A DNA stretch of 13,052 bases from NCBI GenBank assembly GCA_039024315.1, contig JBCCQN010000221.1, positions 1 through 13,052 of the forward strand, written 5' to 3'. The notes below the pieces were generated by a model. That model saw nothing but the letters and a program-made list of their open reading frames with translations, searched no databases and was not told the origin of the DNA. The position numbers were made by a program, and so were the translations under genes. Within the stretch, counting starts at the first letter, position 1. The number at the start of each line of letters is the position of its first letter. The DNA is from JBCAWW01 sp039024315. GTDB taxonomy: Bacteria; Bacteroidota; Bacteroidia; J057. Below, piece by piece: positions 5,674 through 13,052 of this stretch.

Positions 5674-7323
5674 TTACCTCATTTCTTTCCACGCATTGAT
5701 GAGACCGTTGGTAGAGCTATCATGGCTTTCAACTACCGTATCATTTTCTAGTTCTGGGAGGATCTTCTTAGCTAGTTGTTTGCCAAGTTCTACGCCCCAT
5801 TGATCAAAGCTGAAAATATTCCAGATCACGCCTTGGACAAAAATCTTGTGTTCGTAAAGTGCGATCAGACTTCCTAGCGTACGAGGGGTCAGTTTTTTGA
5901 AAAGGATAGAATTAGTCGGCCGATTGCCTGCAAAGACCTTAAAGGGGGCTAGACGCTCAATCTCAGCTTCGCTGAGGCCCTGTGCGCTTAACTCGGCCAC
6001 CACTTCTGCTTCGGTCTTGCCCATCATAAGGGCTTCTGTCTGGGCAAAGAAGTTGGCCAATAATTTGGGGTGGTGATCGCCAATATCGTTATGGCTTTGT
6101 GCCGGTGCCAAAAAGTCGCAGGGAATCAACTTCGTGCCCTGATGAATCAACTGATAAAAAGCGTGCTGCCCATTAGTACCAGGCTCTCCCCAAATGATCG
6201 GGCCGGTCTCATGAGGCACTTTTTTGCCGTCCCGCCCGACATATTTACCATTGGACTCCATATTGCCTTGCTGAAAGTAAGCAGCAAAGCGGTGCATATA
6301 TTGGTCGTAGGGCAGGATAGCCTCAGATTCGGCCCCAAAGAAATTATTGTACCATATACCCAATAGCGCTAGAATGACCGGTAAGTTTTCGTCGAGGGGA
6401 GCGGTTTTGAAGTGGTGGTCCATGGCGTGGGCTCCTTCCAGCATTTTGCGGAAGTTGTCAAAGCCTATCACACATGCAATCGATAAACCGATCGCGGACC
6501 AAAGTGAATACCGACCACCTACCCAGTCCCAAAAGCGAAACATATTAGCGGGGTCGATGCCAAAGGCTGTTACACCTTCTATATTGGTCGAAAGGGCTGC
6601 AAAGTGCTTGGCAATGTCTGCTTCTGTTGCCCCTGCGTCCAAAAACCATTCTCTCGCACTATGCGCATTGGTCATAGTTTCTTGCGTGGTAAAGGTCTTA
6701 GAAGCGATCATAAACAGAGTCGTTTCTGGATTGACCTTTTTGAGGGTTTCCGCAATATGCGTACCGTCCACATTAGACACAAAATGTACCTTGAGGCGAG
6801 CGTTCCAATAGGGTTTAAGGGCTTCGGTAACCATCACTGGCCCAAGATCGGAGCCCCCAATTCCAATATTGACAATATCACTGATGGGCCGTTCTGTATA
6901 ACCCAGCCAGCTGCCATTTTGGATGCGATTGGCAAAGGCTTCCATCTGCCCCAATACTTGGTTTACTTCTGGCATGACATCTTCTCCATCAACCATAATG
7001 GGGTGGTTGGATCTATTGCGCAGAGCGGTATGCAAAACAGCTCTTCCTTCTGTCTCATTGATTTTTTCGCCACTAAGCATTTGTTGGATCGCTTCCGAGA
7101 GCTCTGTCTCACGCGCCAGATCAAATAGCAACTCCATCGTGCGGTCGTTGATACGATTTTTGGAGTAGTCGAGTAAGATATCTTCAAAACTGAGCGAAAA
7201 ACGCTTAAAGCGCTCTTTGTCAGCCTCGAATAAACCACGCATGGGTACTGCTTTCATATCAGCAAAATGAGCTTCCAACTCTTTCCAAGCGCGGGTTGAC
7301 GTAGGCGAGATTTGTTTTAACAT
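5674..7323 (-). CDS. pgi: Glucose-6-phosphate isomerase
   Basis: The enzyme interconverts glucose 6-phosphate and fructose 6-phosphate in glycolysis and gluconeogenesis, in the cytoplasm. At 549 residues it has the same length as E. coli Pgi. Visible family features are GIGGSDLGP (154-162), the phosphate-binding SKTFTT (208-213), the signature DWVGGRYSLWSAIG (266-279), the catalytic base E356 in NMESNGK, H387 in GTNGQHAFYQLIHQGT, and K515 in the second signature FDQWGVELGK (506-515). All are in the expected order and spacing. The start at 7321-7323 gives the expected N-terminus. It is transcribed toward the RRM gene and is divergent from the lipoprotein gene, so it is probably a single-gene unit. 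Nothing in the sequence suggests damage. Confidence 0.98.
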   Translation of the reverse strand: MLKQISPTSTRAWKELEAHFADMKAVPMRGLFEADKERFKRFSLSFEDILLDYSKNRINDRTMELLFDLARETELSEAIQQMLSGEKINETEGRAVLHTALRNRSNHPIMVDGEDVMPEVNQVLGQMEAFANRIQNGSWLGYTERPISDIVNIGIGGSDLGPVMVTEALKPYWNARLKVHFVSNVDGTHIAETLKKVNPETTLFMIASKTFTTQETMTNAHSAREWFLDAGATEADIAKHFAALSTNIEGVTAFGIDPANMFRFWDWVGGRYSLWSAIGLSIACVIGFDNFRKMLEGAHAMDHHFKTAPLDENLPVILALLGIWYNNFFGAESEAILPYDQYMHRFAAYFQQGNMESNGKYVGRDGKKVPHETGPIIWGEPGTNGQHAFYQLIHQGTKLIPCDFLAPAQSHNDIGDHHPKLLANFFAQTEALMMGKTEAEVVAELSAQGLSEAEIERLAPFKVFAGNRPTNSILFKKLTPRTLGSLIALYEHKIFVQGVIWNIFSFDQWGVELGKQLAKKILPELENDTVVESHDSSTNGLINAWKEMR

Positions 7324-7339
7324 AGGCTTTTGTTTTCTT

Positions 7340-7357
7340 CGGCTATCAAGTTAGCCG
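7340..7357. other. Small hairpin in the pgi/lipoprotein divergent region
   Basis: CGGCTA (7340-7345) and TAGCCG (7352-7357) form a perfect 6-bp stem with a 6-base loop, 17 bp upstream of the pgi start. It may be part of the pgi leader or an operator; no function is claimed. Confidence 0.3.
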
Positions 7358-7386
7358 GACAGAGGCAAAGCATCAATATTCTGCTC

Positions 7387-8268
7387 ATGATTTTATCCCA
7401 AAAGCTCCTCTATTTTTCCCTAAGCCTAGGCCTACTATTGACGGCATGCCAGCCATGGAAATATCAACGCATCGCCAAGCTCCCACCTACTTTGGCAGAA
7501 GCTTCTGGGCTTTATATCAATCATGATACCTGTTGGTGGCACAATGATAGTGGCGGAGCGGCAACGATCTATGCGACCAATCTCAAAGGTGAGCTACTGG
7601 ATTCGGTGGCAATACCGGGCGCAAAAAATGTGGATTGGGAGGAGTTGACTACTGATGAGCAAGGTAATTTTTACCTCTGCGATATGGGCAATAATCGCAA
7701 CGCCCGCCAAGATCTCGTGATCTACAAATGGCACAAAGGCATGAAAACGGCCGAGCAAATCAAGTTTCGCTACCCCGACCAAAAGGCATACCCGCCGCCA
7801 CAAAGCCAATGGAATTTTGATGCTGAAGGCTGCTTTTGGTATGGGGATTCGCTCTATATCTTTTCCAAAAATCGCTCAGGGGAGGGCAATTATTTTAGCA
7901 AACTCTACGCCCTGCCTGACCAGCCAGGAGAGTATGTAGCTACACTCAAAGACAGTATTTCCTTTGGCGATAGGGTAATAACAGGTGCCGCCATCAATGC
8001 TGAAGGAACCCAAATAGCCCTCATCGCTTATGATTATCGACGCGATAAGTTGTGGCCGCTCAAGTCCTCCCTCCTCATTATTGAAGACTTTTCTGGTCGT
8101 AATTTCCTGCGGGGAACGATCAGTCGTCAGGAAGTGCCTCCCTCAAAATTAGGCCGTCAATATGAGACTATCGACTACTATCATGATGGTTTTTTGATTA
8201 TTGCTAGTGAAGGGAGCCCTGTCACTGCGCCATTTATGGCTAGACTAAAGGCACGTAAAAGGGAGTAA
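7387..8268 (+). CDS. Beta-propeller-like lipoprotein of unknown function
   Basis: I choose the ATG at 7387 (293 residues) instead of the upstream codon at 7330, because it places a lipoprotein signal peptide at the N-terminus: a short basic start, a hydrophobic core (7-18) and the lipobox LTAC with C21. The mature protein is therefore probably lipid-anchored in the outer or inner membrane. The body has repeated aromatic beta-strand patterns: LAEASGLYIN (36-45) followed by WWHNDSGG (50-57), NVDWEELTTDEQGNFYLCDMGNN (81-103), FDAEGCFWYGDSLYIF (144-159), and ITGAAINAEGTQIALIAY (198-215). They resemble blades of NHL/YncE-like six- or seven-bladed propellers, and the HNDSG, D-W-E-[ED] and D-x-G-[ND]-N motifs recur in a widespread but uncharacterised bacterial family. 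No catalytic motif is visible. Gene neighbours give no pathway clue. Confidence 0.8.
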   Translation: MILSQKLLYFSLSLGLLLTACQPWKYQRIAKLPPTLAEASGLYINHDTCWWHNDSGGAATIYATNLKGELLDSVAIPGAKNVDWEELTTDEQGNFYLCDMGNNRNARQDLVIYKWHKGMKTAEQIKFRYPDQKAYPPPQSQWNFDAEGCFWYGDSLYIFSKNRSGEGNYFSKLYALPDQPGEYVATLKDSISFGDRVITGAAINAEGTQIALIAYDYRRDKLWPLKSSLLIIEDFSGRNFLRGTISRQEVPPSKLGRQYETIDYYHDGFLIIASEGSPVTAPFMARLKARKRE

Positions 8269-8325
8269 TAATCATACTTAAATCCGTTTTATATAAAAAA
8301 TGTAAATTATTAGTATTGGATTTAT

Positions 8326-9822
8326 TTGGCAAAAACTCGCCAAAATAATATCTCCAATAATTTGAAAAACAGTTTAGAGCTTCGGCCTCGTCTTGCGCTT
8401 GGATTTCGTTGGGTCTCCGGATTGCTTGGGCTTGCCATGATCATTGCCGGTGGTGTGTACATGATGCAGGACTTGCAAGTCGTGGAGGTACAAGTAAACT
8501 GGGATGAGAATATCCGCTTAGGTGAAGCGGTCAAGTTGGAAATCGAGATCCATAAATTGGATCTTGACTATGAAGCCATTACGGATTTCTACCTCCATCT
8601 GCCAGCAGAGCTAGAAGCAAGCTTTATACCTAGTAGTTTGCAGCTGCTTGCTGGTTCATTGGAAGCGTCCACGGTCCATGCCTATAGCGGTAAAAAGCGA
8701 CTTTTGATAGAGGATCTTAGGTCGGATACCTTGCGTTTGGAAGTGATGGTACAGATTTCTGAGGACCTCGCCTTCGCCGAACGCTCCTATCCCTTTGCCT
8801 ATGGCGTCAAAGTCAACCAACGAGTGTTTCCGCAGCATACTGCAAAGGATCAATTTCGCCTTAGCCTTTCCCCCTTTCAACTTACGCACCGTTTGTTAAA
8901 TACGCCTGCCACTGCAAGGAAAACCGCTCGTTATGAGATCATACTCAAAAATCCTACAGACGGAGCCGAATACAACCAAGCCAACGGCTTGCTCAGTCTC
9001 ATGGCGATTGCCAACCATCCCGATGCTAAAATCAAACGGTTTTCGCTCAATGGGGTCGAACAAGACTTACCCGAGGAGCTAAGCAATACCTTACAAATTG
9101 AGGATCTTAAGCTGAGCAGCGGTCGCTCCATTTTGGTGCATTACGAAGTAGCGTTCCCCGCAGGGGTGCAAAAACAAAATCTACTCACTACGGCAACGGC
9201 CTTTGTACCCGCTAGCAGTATCCGCCAAGCTGCTCCTGTAGTGATTGAACCCAAAGCGGTCGATTGGGGCAAATTGTCTCTTGCGGATAGTGCTGACCGC
9301 TTGGATATTGCATGGAGTACCCAAGGCGAGCTCAACAACAAAGGCTTTTGGATAGAGCGGAGTAAGGATGGCCATAGCTTTGAGTCGATTGGCTTTGTAG
9401 AAGGCCAAGGCACTAGTGATGCCGCCAAGCAATACCAATATCGTATCAATAGCTTAGCGGCTGGTTGTTATTATTTTCGTCTGCGACAAGAAAGTTTATC
9501 GGGCATGACTCAATACAGTGAGACCAAGCCTTACAGTCATCAAGTTGAAGAAGGCTACGCTATGCAGTTTTGGGAAAACCAACAAAAAGCGCAGCTAGAG
9601 TTATTTGCTCCCCAAAAACTCAGGATCGAGATCCGTAATAAACTGGGGGCTACTGTGGCCGTAGTCTTTGACGGTCTCATGGAAGCAGGCGTTCCTTATA
9701 CTTTAGATTTAGCGATGTCCGAATTTTCGGAGGGGGATTATCTTTTTTGGATGGAGGGCGAATACTTTAAATCACGCCGTCTCTTTATCAGACGTCGGGG
9801 GAAATGGCGTCATTTTGGCTGA
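8326..9822 (+). CDS. T9SS-type surface protein with DUF11-like, FN3-like and sorting domains
   Basis: The only start in frame after the stop at 8311 and before the hydrophobic segment is TTG at 8326, giving 498 residues. A basic N-region (RPRLALGFR) precedes a hydrophobic segment at about 29-47 without an obvious cleavage site, so it is a signal peptide with a long n-region or a membrane anchor. Residues about 55-165 and 200-290 look like two DUF11-type beta domains (FYLHLPAELEASFIPSS; then VHYEVAFPAG). Residues 312-402 are the fibronectin-like module that usually precedes T9SS signals (NNKGFWIERSKDGHSFESIGFV then YYFRLRQ). Residues 412-488 match the general pattern of a C-terminal sorting domain (RIEIRNKLGATVAVV, LDLAMSEFSEGDYLFWMEG). 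It is probably exported by type IX secretion and surface-attached. Its last 35 bases overlap the convergent phosphatase gene. Confidence 0.8.
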   Translation: MAKTRQNNISNNLKNSLELRPRLALGFRWVSGLLGLAMIIAGGVYMMQDLQVVEVQVNWDENIRLGEAVKLEIEIHKLDLDYEAITDFYLHLPAELEASFIPSSLQLLAGSLEASTVHAYSGKKRLLIEDLRSDTLRLEVMVQISEDLAFAERSYPFAYGVKVNQRVFPQHTAKDQFRLSLSPFQLTHRLLNTPATARKTARYEIILKNPTDGAEYNQANGLLSLMAIANHPDAKIKRFSLNGVEQDLPEELSNTLQIEDLKLSSGRSILVHYEVAFPAGVQKQNLLTTATAFVPASSIRQAAPVVIEPKAVDWGKLSLADSADRLDIAWSTQGELNNKGFWIERSKDGHSFESIGFVEGQGTSDAAKQYQYRINSLAAGCYYFRLRQESLSGMTQYSETKPYSHQVEEGYAMQFWENQQKAQLELFAPQKLRIEIRNKLGATVAVVFDGLMEAGVPYTLDLAMSEFSEGDYLFWMEGEYFKSRRLFIRRRGKWRHFG

Positions 9823-10456
9823 GTACTGCATTTTGCAAATAAGTGAGCATCTCCTCTGGTGAGCGCACCAAATGCGTCGGACAACCACTCAGCAATAATT
9901 CTTCTGAGTTAAAACCCCAGCTTACCGCCAAAGAGTCTATACCTGCTTTAGTAGCGGCATTGATGTCGCGCACCTCGTCGCCTATCATGATCACCGACTG
10001 GCTATTCAATTTTCGATACTTCAAGATTCTTTTGATGACTCCGGCCTTGCCGAACAAATTCTCCGGTGCCAGCACAAAATCAAAGCCTTCCAGATTATTC
10101 TTAGCCAAAAAAGTCCGTACACTCTCCTCAGAGTTTGAGGTGAGGATTCCCATTTTACAGCCACGGCTTTGCAAATCCCGAATCGCTTCCGGCATCCCTT
10201 GGATCGGGGGCACCTCGTCGATATAGACTTTAAATAACTTGCGCGTGTGATTGAGGAAGCGAGGCAACTGCCACCAACTAAGGCCAGAAATCTTCAATAA
10301 CTCCTTGATACTTTTGCCTCTCAATTCAGCTAAGCGATCCATGTCGATAGGCGGAAGGCGATAGGTATCTTTGACATCTTCCAATATCCTCCCCGCTACC
10401 TGCCAAGTGTTGGCGATGGTACCATCAAAGTCGAATATGAGCAGCTGTTTTTTCAC
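9788..10456 (-). CDS. HAD-family phosphatase, phosphoglycolate-phosphatase-like
   Basis: The product is 222 residues from a GTG start; an in-frame stop lies shortly upstream and there is no ATG between. Motif I is DFDGT (9-13), with nucleophile D9 and acid/base D11. Residues about 15-85 form the helical cap of subclass I. Motif II is the T106/S107 pair in GILTSNS, motif III is K137 or K142 in FGKAGVIKRIL, and motif IV is GDEVRDINAA with D160 and D164 binding magnesium. The overall size and cap position suit Gph/PGMB-like phosphatases, but the natural substrate cannot be assigned; many such enzymes are promiscuous. It overlaps the T9SS protein tail by 35 bp and is divergent from the S9 peptidase. 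CTATCGGGAG, one arm of the palindrome at 12960-12979, starts on the last base of its start codon (10456). Confidence 0.92.
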   Translation of the reverse strand: MKKQLLIFDFDGTIANTWQVAGRILEDVKDTYRLPPIDMDRLAELRGKSIKELLKISGLSWWQLPRFLNHTRKLFKVYIDEVPPIQGMPEAIRDLQSRGCKMGILTSNSEESVRTFLAKNNLEGFDFVLAPENLFGKAGVIKRILKYRKLNSQSVIMIGDEVRDINAATKAGIDSLAVSWGFNSEELLLSGCPTHLVRSPEEMLTYLQNAVLSQNDAISPDV

Positions 10457-10498
10457 TATCGGGAGAGATTCTGTTATTTAGACTTTCCTTTTTTCAAA

Positions 10499-10530
10499 TT
10501 GCCCTTTGCATTTTGTGATTCATATCTTTT
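10499..10530 (+). promoter_or_regulatory. Possible promoter of the S9 peptidase gene
   Basis: TATCTTTT at 10523-10530 matches the Bacteroidota -7 element TAnnTTTG at all but the last base. A partial -33 element, ATTG at 10498-10501, lies 21 bp upstream, within the usual 19-21 bp. The region is AT-rich and so a chance match is possible. Confidence 0.3.
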
Positions 10531-10545
10531 CTAAAAACGAATCTA

Positions 10546-12918
10546 ATGGCTCAACGGATACTTTTCTGGACGGTTTTTCTGTTACAATTTCTGACTTTTG
10601 GCCAATTGTTGGCACAATCTACCCTCACAATTGATCAAATTATGCAAGATCCGGCTTGGATAGGCAGTCAGCCGAGCCGATTGCGTTGGACGGAAAACAG
10701 CGAAAAGTTACGTTTTTATTGGAATCCTGACGAGGCCTCGGCCGATTCTCTTTATGAAATCAGTCCCAATGAGCCCAGTAATCCGCAAAAATTAAGCTTT
10801 GCCGAGCAGCAACTTTATCCGCGATCTGCGAGCGGTAGTTATAATCAGGAGCGTACCGCTAAAGTCTATGCGCATCAAGGTGATTTATTTTGGTTGGATA
10901 TTGCCAGCGACCGTGTCGAACGCCTAACTCAAACGGCTACGAATGAAAGCAATCCAAAATTCGTCATGAATGACGAGGCGATTGCTTATCTAGCCGCAGG
11001 TAACCTCTTTTTATGGTATGTGGAGTCAGGGCGTACGGTACAGCTCACGCGTTTCACGAAGGGAACTGACCGCAAACAAGGCAAAAAATCGAAAACCGAT
11101 AATCAAACTTGGATAGAGCAAGAAGAACAAGCGCTGATCGGAATCTTAGCTGAGCGTAAAGAAACCAGAGAAGCTTCGATCGAAGCGCGAACTAAACTTC
11201 ATCTCTCAGGTCCTAAACCCTATTATCTCGGTTCACAGACTCTGCGGAGTTTACAGCTGAGTCCAGATGGGCAATATGCTACTTTCCAACTGATCACTTC
11301 CGCCAAAGCGCCTCGTACTGAGGTGCCCAACTATATCCCAGAGTCAGGCTATGCCGATATGCTGCGAGCCAGACCCAAAGTCGGTAGTCCGCAAGACCGA
11401 AGTCGTTTTGGGATTTATTCGGTGGCCTTGGATAGTGTGATCATTGTCAAAGCTGAAGATTTACCTGGCATCAAGGAGGCGCCTGATTATATGACCGACT
11501 ATGGGCATCCTGATACCCTTAAAAAGCCCAAAGCAACTATGATTCTAGGCCCACGCTGGTCTGCAGATGGGGCTCATGCTATGGTGGTGATCCGCTCGCT
11601 GGACTTCAAGGACCGCTGGATTGCGACCATTGATTTGGCCAGCGGAGCGCTTAAAGTAGTGGATCATCAACATGATGAAGCCTGGATAGGAGGACCCGGC
11701 ATCCAAAGATGGTTAGGCACACTAGGCAGCGTGGGTTGGCTCAAAGATAACGAAACCCTCTGGTATCAATCTGAGGTCAGTGGCTACTCGCACCTTTACA
11801 CCTATAATGTCAATACCGAAAAGACCAATCAGCTCACCAAGGGAGAATTTGAGGTTTACAATCCTAAGATTTCTATGGATGGCAAGACTTGGTATTTCAC
11901 GGCCAACGCGAAGCATCCGGGAGAGAGACATTTTTACAGCATGCCGATCAAGGGTGGCAAGATGAAGCAAATTACCAGTGGCAAAGGGAGCCATGAGGTG
12001 AGTCTTTCGCCTGATGAAAAATGGTTGGCCGTGCGGCACTCGACAACTAACCGCCCTTGGCAGTTGTATCTCATGCCCAATAGGGCAGGAGCGGAGCCGA
12101 TGCCCGTTACCCATTCTATCAAAGAGGAATGGCTAGCATATCATTGGCGTGAGCCCGAGATTTTGACTTTTGAGGCCAATGATGGTGAGGAAGTTTACGC
12201 CCGGCTCTATCGACCGGAGCAAGCTGAAGAAAATGGACCGGCGGTGATTTTTGTGCATGGGGCTGGTTATTTGCAAAATGCACACGGCTGGTGGAGCTCC
12301 TACTATCGAGAGTATATGTTCCACAATCTTTTAGTGGACAATGGCTATACCGTTTTGGATATGGACTTCCGCGCGAGCGCGGGTTATGGGCGTGATGTGC
12401 GTACGGCAGTGTATCGCGATATGGGCGGTAAGGATCTAAGCGATCAAGTCGATGGCGCAAAATTTCTAGTATCAAAGTATGGCGTTGATCCCAAGCGGAT
12501 AGGCATATACGGCGGCTCTTATGGTGGTTTTATTAGTTTAATGGCGATGTTCCGTGAAGGGGAAACATTTGCCTGTGGCGCGGCATTGAGACCAGTAACT
12601 GACTGGGCTCACTACAATCACGGCTATACCGCCGCCATGCTCAATATGCCTCAAGAGGACAGTCTCGCCTATGTGCGTAGCTCCCCAATCTATCATGCCG
12701 AAGGCCTAGAAGGAGCTTTGTTGATCTGTCATGGTATGGTAGATACCAATGTGCACTTTCAGGATGTGGTGCGCCTCGCGCAACGCTTAATCGAGCTTCG
12801 CAAAGAGGATTGGGAGGTCGCTATCTTCCCCATGGAAGGCCACGGCTTCCGAGAGCCTAGCAGTTGGGCCGACGAATACAAACGAATCTTCAAACTCTTC
12901 GAGGAAAATCTAAAGTAG
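10546..12918 (+). CDS. Exported S9-family serine peptidase (prolyl oligopeptidase/DPP type)
   Basis: The product is 790 residues. An N-terminal signal peptide (1 to about 24, LLAQS at the likely cleavage site) sends it to the periplasm or beyond. Residues about 35-535 form a beta-propeller with PD40-like blades (LQLSPDGQYATFQ, PKISMDGKTWYFTA, VSLSPDEKWLAVRH). Residues 546-790 are the alpha/beta-hydrolase: FVHGAG near the oxyanion region, DFRASAGYGRD, then the nucleophile S658 in GGSYGG, acid D733 in HGMVDTNV and base H766 in MEGHGF, all in the expected order. Members cleave short peptides, often after proline, and feed peptide uptake. The EEQA segment near the first propeller third might correspond to the double-Glu that binds the free N-terminus in DPP-IV enzymes, but this is uncertain. 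It has its own upstream region and no operon partner. Confidence 0.94.
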   Translation: MAQRILFWTVFLLQFLTFGQLLAQSTLTIDQIMQDPAWIGSQPSRLRWTENSEKLRFYWNPDEASADSLYEISPNEPSNPQKLSFAEQQLYPRSASGSYNQERTAKVYAHQGDLFWLDIASDRVERLTQTATNESNPKFVMNDEAIAYLAAGNLFLWYVESGRTVQLTRFTKGTDRKQGKKSKTDNQTWIEQEEQALIGILAERKETREASIEARTKLHLSGPKPYYLGSQTLRSLQLSPDGQYATFQLITSAKAPRTEVPNYIPESGYADMLRARPKVGSPQDRSRFGIYSVALDSVIIVKAEDLPGIKEAPDYMTDYGHPDTLKKPKATMILGPRWSADGAHAMVVIRSLDFKDRWIATIDLASGALKVVDHQHDEAWIGGPGIQRWLGTLGSVGWLKDNETLWYQSEVSGYSHLYTYNVNTEKTNQLTKGEFEVYNPKISMDGKTWYFTANAKHPGERHFYSMPIKGGKMKQITSGKGSHEVSLSPDEKWLAVRHSTTNRPWQLYLMPNRAGAEPMPVTHSIKEEWLAYHWREPEILTFEANDGEEVYARLYRPEQAEENGPAVIFVHGAGYLQNAHGWWSSYYREYMFHNLLVDNGYTVLDMDFRASAGYGRDVRTAVYRDMGGKDLSDQVDGAKFLVSKYGVDPKRIGIYGGSYGGFISLMAMFREGETFACGAALRPVTDWAHYNHGYTAAMLNMPQEDSLAYVRSSPIYHAEGLEGALLICHGMVDTNVHFQDVVRLAQRLIELRKEDWEVAIFPMEGHGFREPSSWADEYKRIFKLFEENLK

Positions 12919-12940
12919 CGACGCAACATTTTGCGTCGCT
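12917..12940 (+). terminator. Hairpin overlapping the S9 peptidase stop codon
   Basis: AGCGACGCAA (12917-12926) pairs perfectly with TTGCGTCGCT (12931-12940), a 10-bp GC-rich stem with a four-base loop. The stem includes two bases of the TAG stop. No T-tract follows, so it may terminate weakly or protect the mRNA 3' end instead of acting as a classic intrinsic terminator. Confidence 0.45.
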
Positions 12941-12947
12941 TACTGAC

Positions 12948-12960
12948 AAGCGTTCCGCGC
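12948..12960 (+). repeat. Dispersed AAGCGTTCYGCG repeat, copy fused to palindrome
   Basis: AAGCGTTCCGCGC matches the core of the copies at 3097 and 3905 with C in place of T, as in the in-gene copy at 1728. It directly joins the 20-bp palindrome that follows. Confidence 0.5.
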
Positions 12961-12979
12961 TCCCGATAGCTATCGGGAG
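12960..12979. repeat. Perfect 20-bp palindrome CTCCCGATAGCTATCGGGAG
   Basis: The sequence equals its own reverse complement over all 20 bases. The half-site CTATCGGGAG recurs at 10456-10465 beside the HAD start codon. From memory, CCCGATAGCTATCGGG-type palindromes are frequent between genes in several Bacteroidota, so this is probably a dispersed repeat, not a unique operator. Confidence 0.6.
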
Positions 12980-12983
12980 GCCC

Positions 12984-13028
12984 CCATAAAAAAACGCTGA
13001 CAAAGCACGAGGCTCTGTCAGCGTTTGC
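12984..13028 (-). terminator. Intrinsic terminator for a minus-strand gene beyond the right edge
   Basis: AAACGCTGACA (12992-13002) pairs perfectly with TGTCAGCGTTT (13016-13026); after one mismatch, AGC and GCT extend the stem around the loop ACGAG. On the minus strand the stem is followed by seven T (12988-12994 complement), on the plus strand by only three. A gene on the minus strand therefore probably ends just right of 13028; its coding end cannot be read safely in the 24 remaining bases. Confidence 0.8.
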
Positions 13029-13052
13029 TATAAAAGCTAAATCAGCTCTTAC

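Noticed and set aside
6604..7128. A 174-residue open frame antisense to pgi
   Set aside because: It lies wholly within a well-conserved gene on the other strand and has no recognisable motif.
7330..7386. Longer start for the beta-propeller lipoprotein
   Set aside because: It would bury the lipoprotein signal peptide; the ATG at 7387 puts the lipobox cysteine at residue 21, as expected.
9145..9165. Another copy of the AAGCGTTC repeat in the T9SS gene (AGCGTTCCCCGCAGG)
   Set aside because: It differs at two or more core positions and encodes a normal VAFPAG strand, so a chance match is more likely.
11722..12114. A 130-residue open frame antisense to the S9 peptidase
   Set aside because: It is contained in the peptidase coding region and its sequence reads as a shadow with many basic and Pro/Gly residues.

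Overview
The window looks like chromosomal DNA of a Bacteroidota bacterium, probably from the Saprospirales or a neighbouring group; the exact taxon is a guess. The clues are an RRM protein with an RGG-type glycine tail, a type IX secretion (T9SS) sorting domain preceded by its usual fibronectin-like module, a Bacteroidota-style S9 peptidase, an endonuclease III with a non-standard C-terminal cysteine cluster, and the lack of Shine-Dalgarno sequences. I see no tRNA, rRNA, CRISPR array, transposase or phage gene.

Bases 1-3078 (+ strand) hold a partial multi-pass membrane protein that begins before the window. Its stop overlaps the start of a second multi-pass protein (TGATG). Both resemble GT-C-type glycosyltransferase integral membrane proteins. 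A small two-TM protein with a PH-like cytoplasmic domain follows 39 bp later. The three probably form one operon for envelope glycan or glycolipid work.

Bases 3143-5406: a class I SAM methyltransferase (- strand) is divergent from endonuclease III (nth). A glycine-rich RRM RNA-binding protein follows, preceded by a 240-bp leader with mutually exclusive base-pairing options and followed by a clear intrinsic terminator.

Bases 5457-7323: an intergenic stretch of degenerate 7-bp periodic repeats sits between the convergent RRM and pgi (glucose-6-phosphate isomerase) genes.

Bases 7387-10456: a beta-propeller lipoprotein (divergent from pgi), then a T9SS-type surface protein with a TTG start. The 3' end of the latter overlaps a convergent HAD phosphatase by 35 bp.

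Bases 10546-13052: an exported S9 prolyl-oligopeptidase/DPP-type peptidase, a hairpin at its stop codon, a 20-bp perfect palindrome, and a terminator that serves a minus-strand gene lying beyond the right edge.

Most protein-coding genes are ordinary housekeeping or envelope genes. The less ordinary material is mostly non-coding: a dispersed short repeat (core AAGCGTTCYGCG) with four intergenic copies and one near-identical copy inside a membrane-protein gene; three heptad-periodic arrays, two facing each other; and the RRM leader. I did not find a convincing new multi-gene system.
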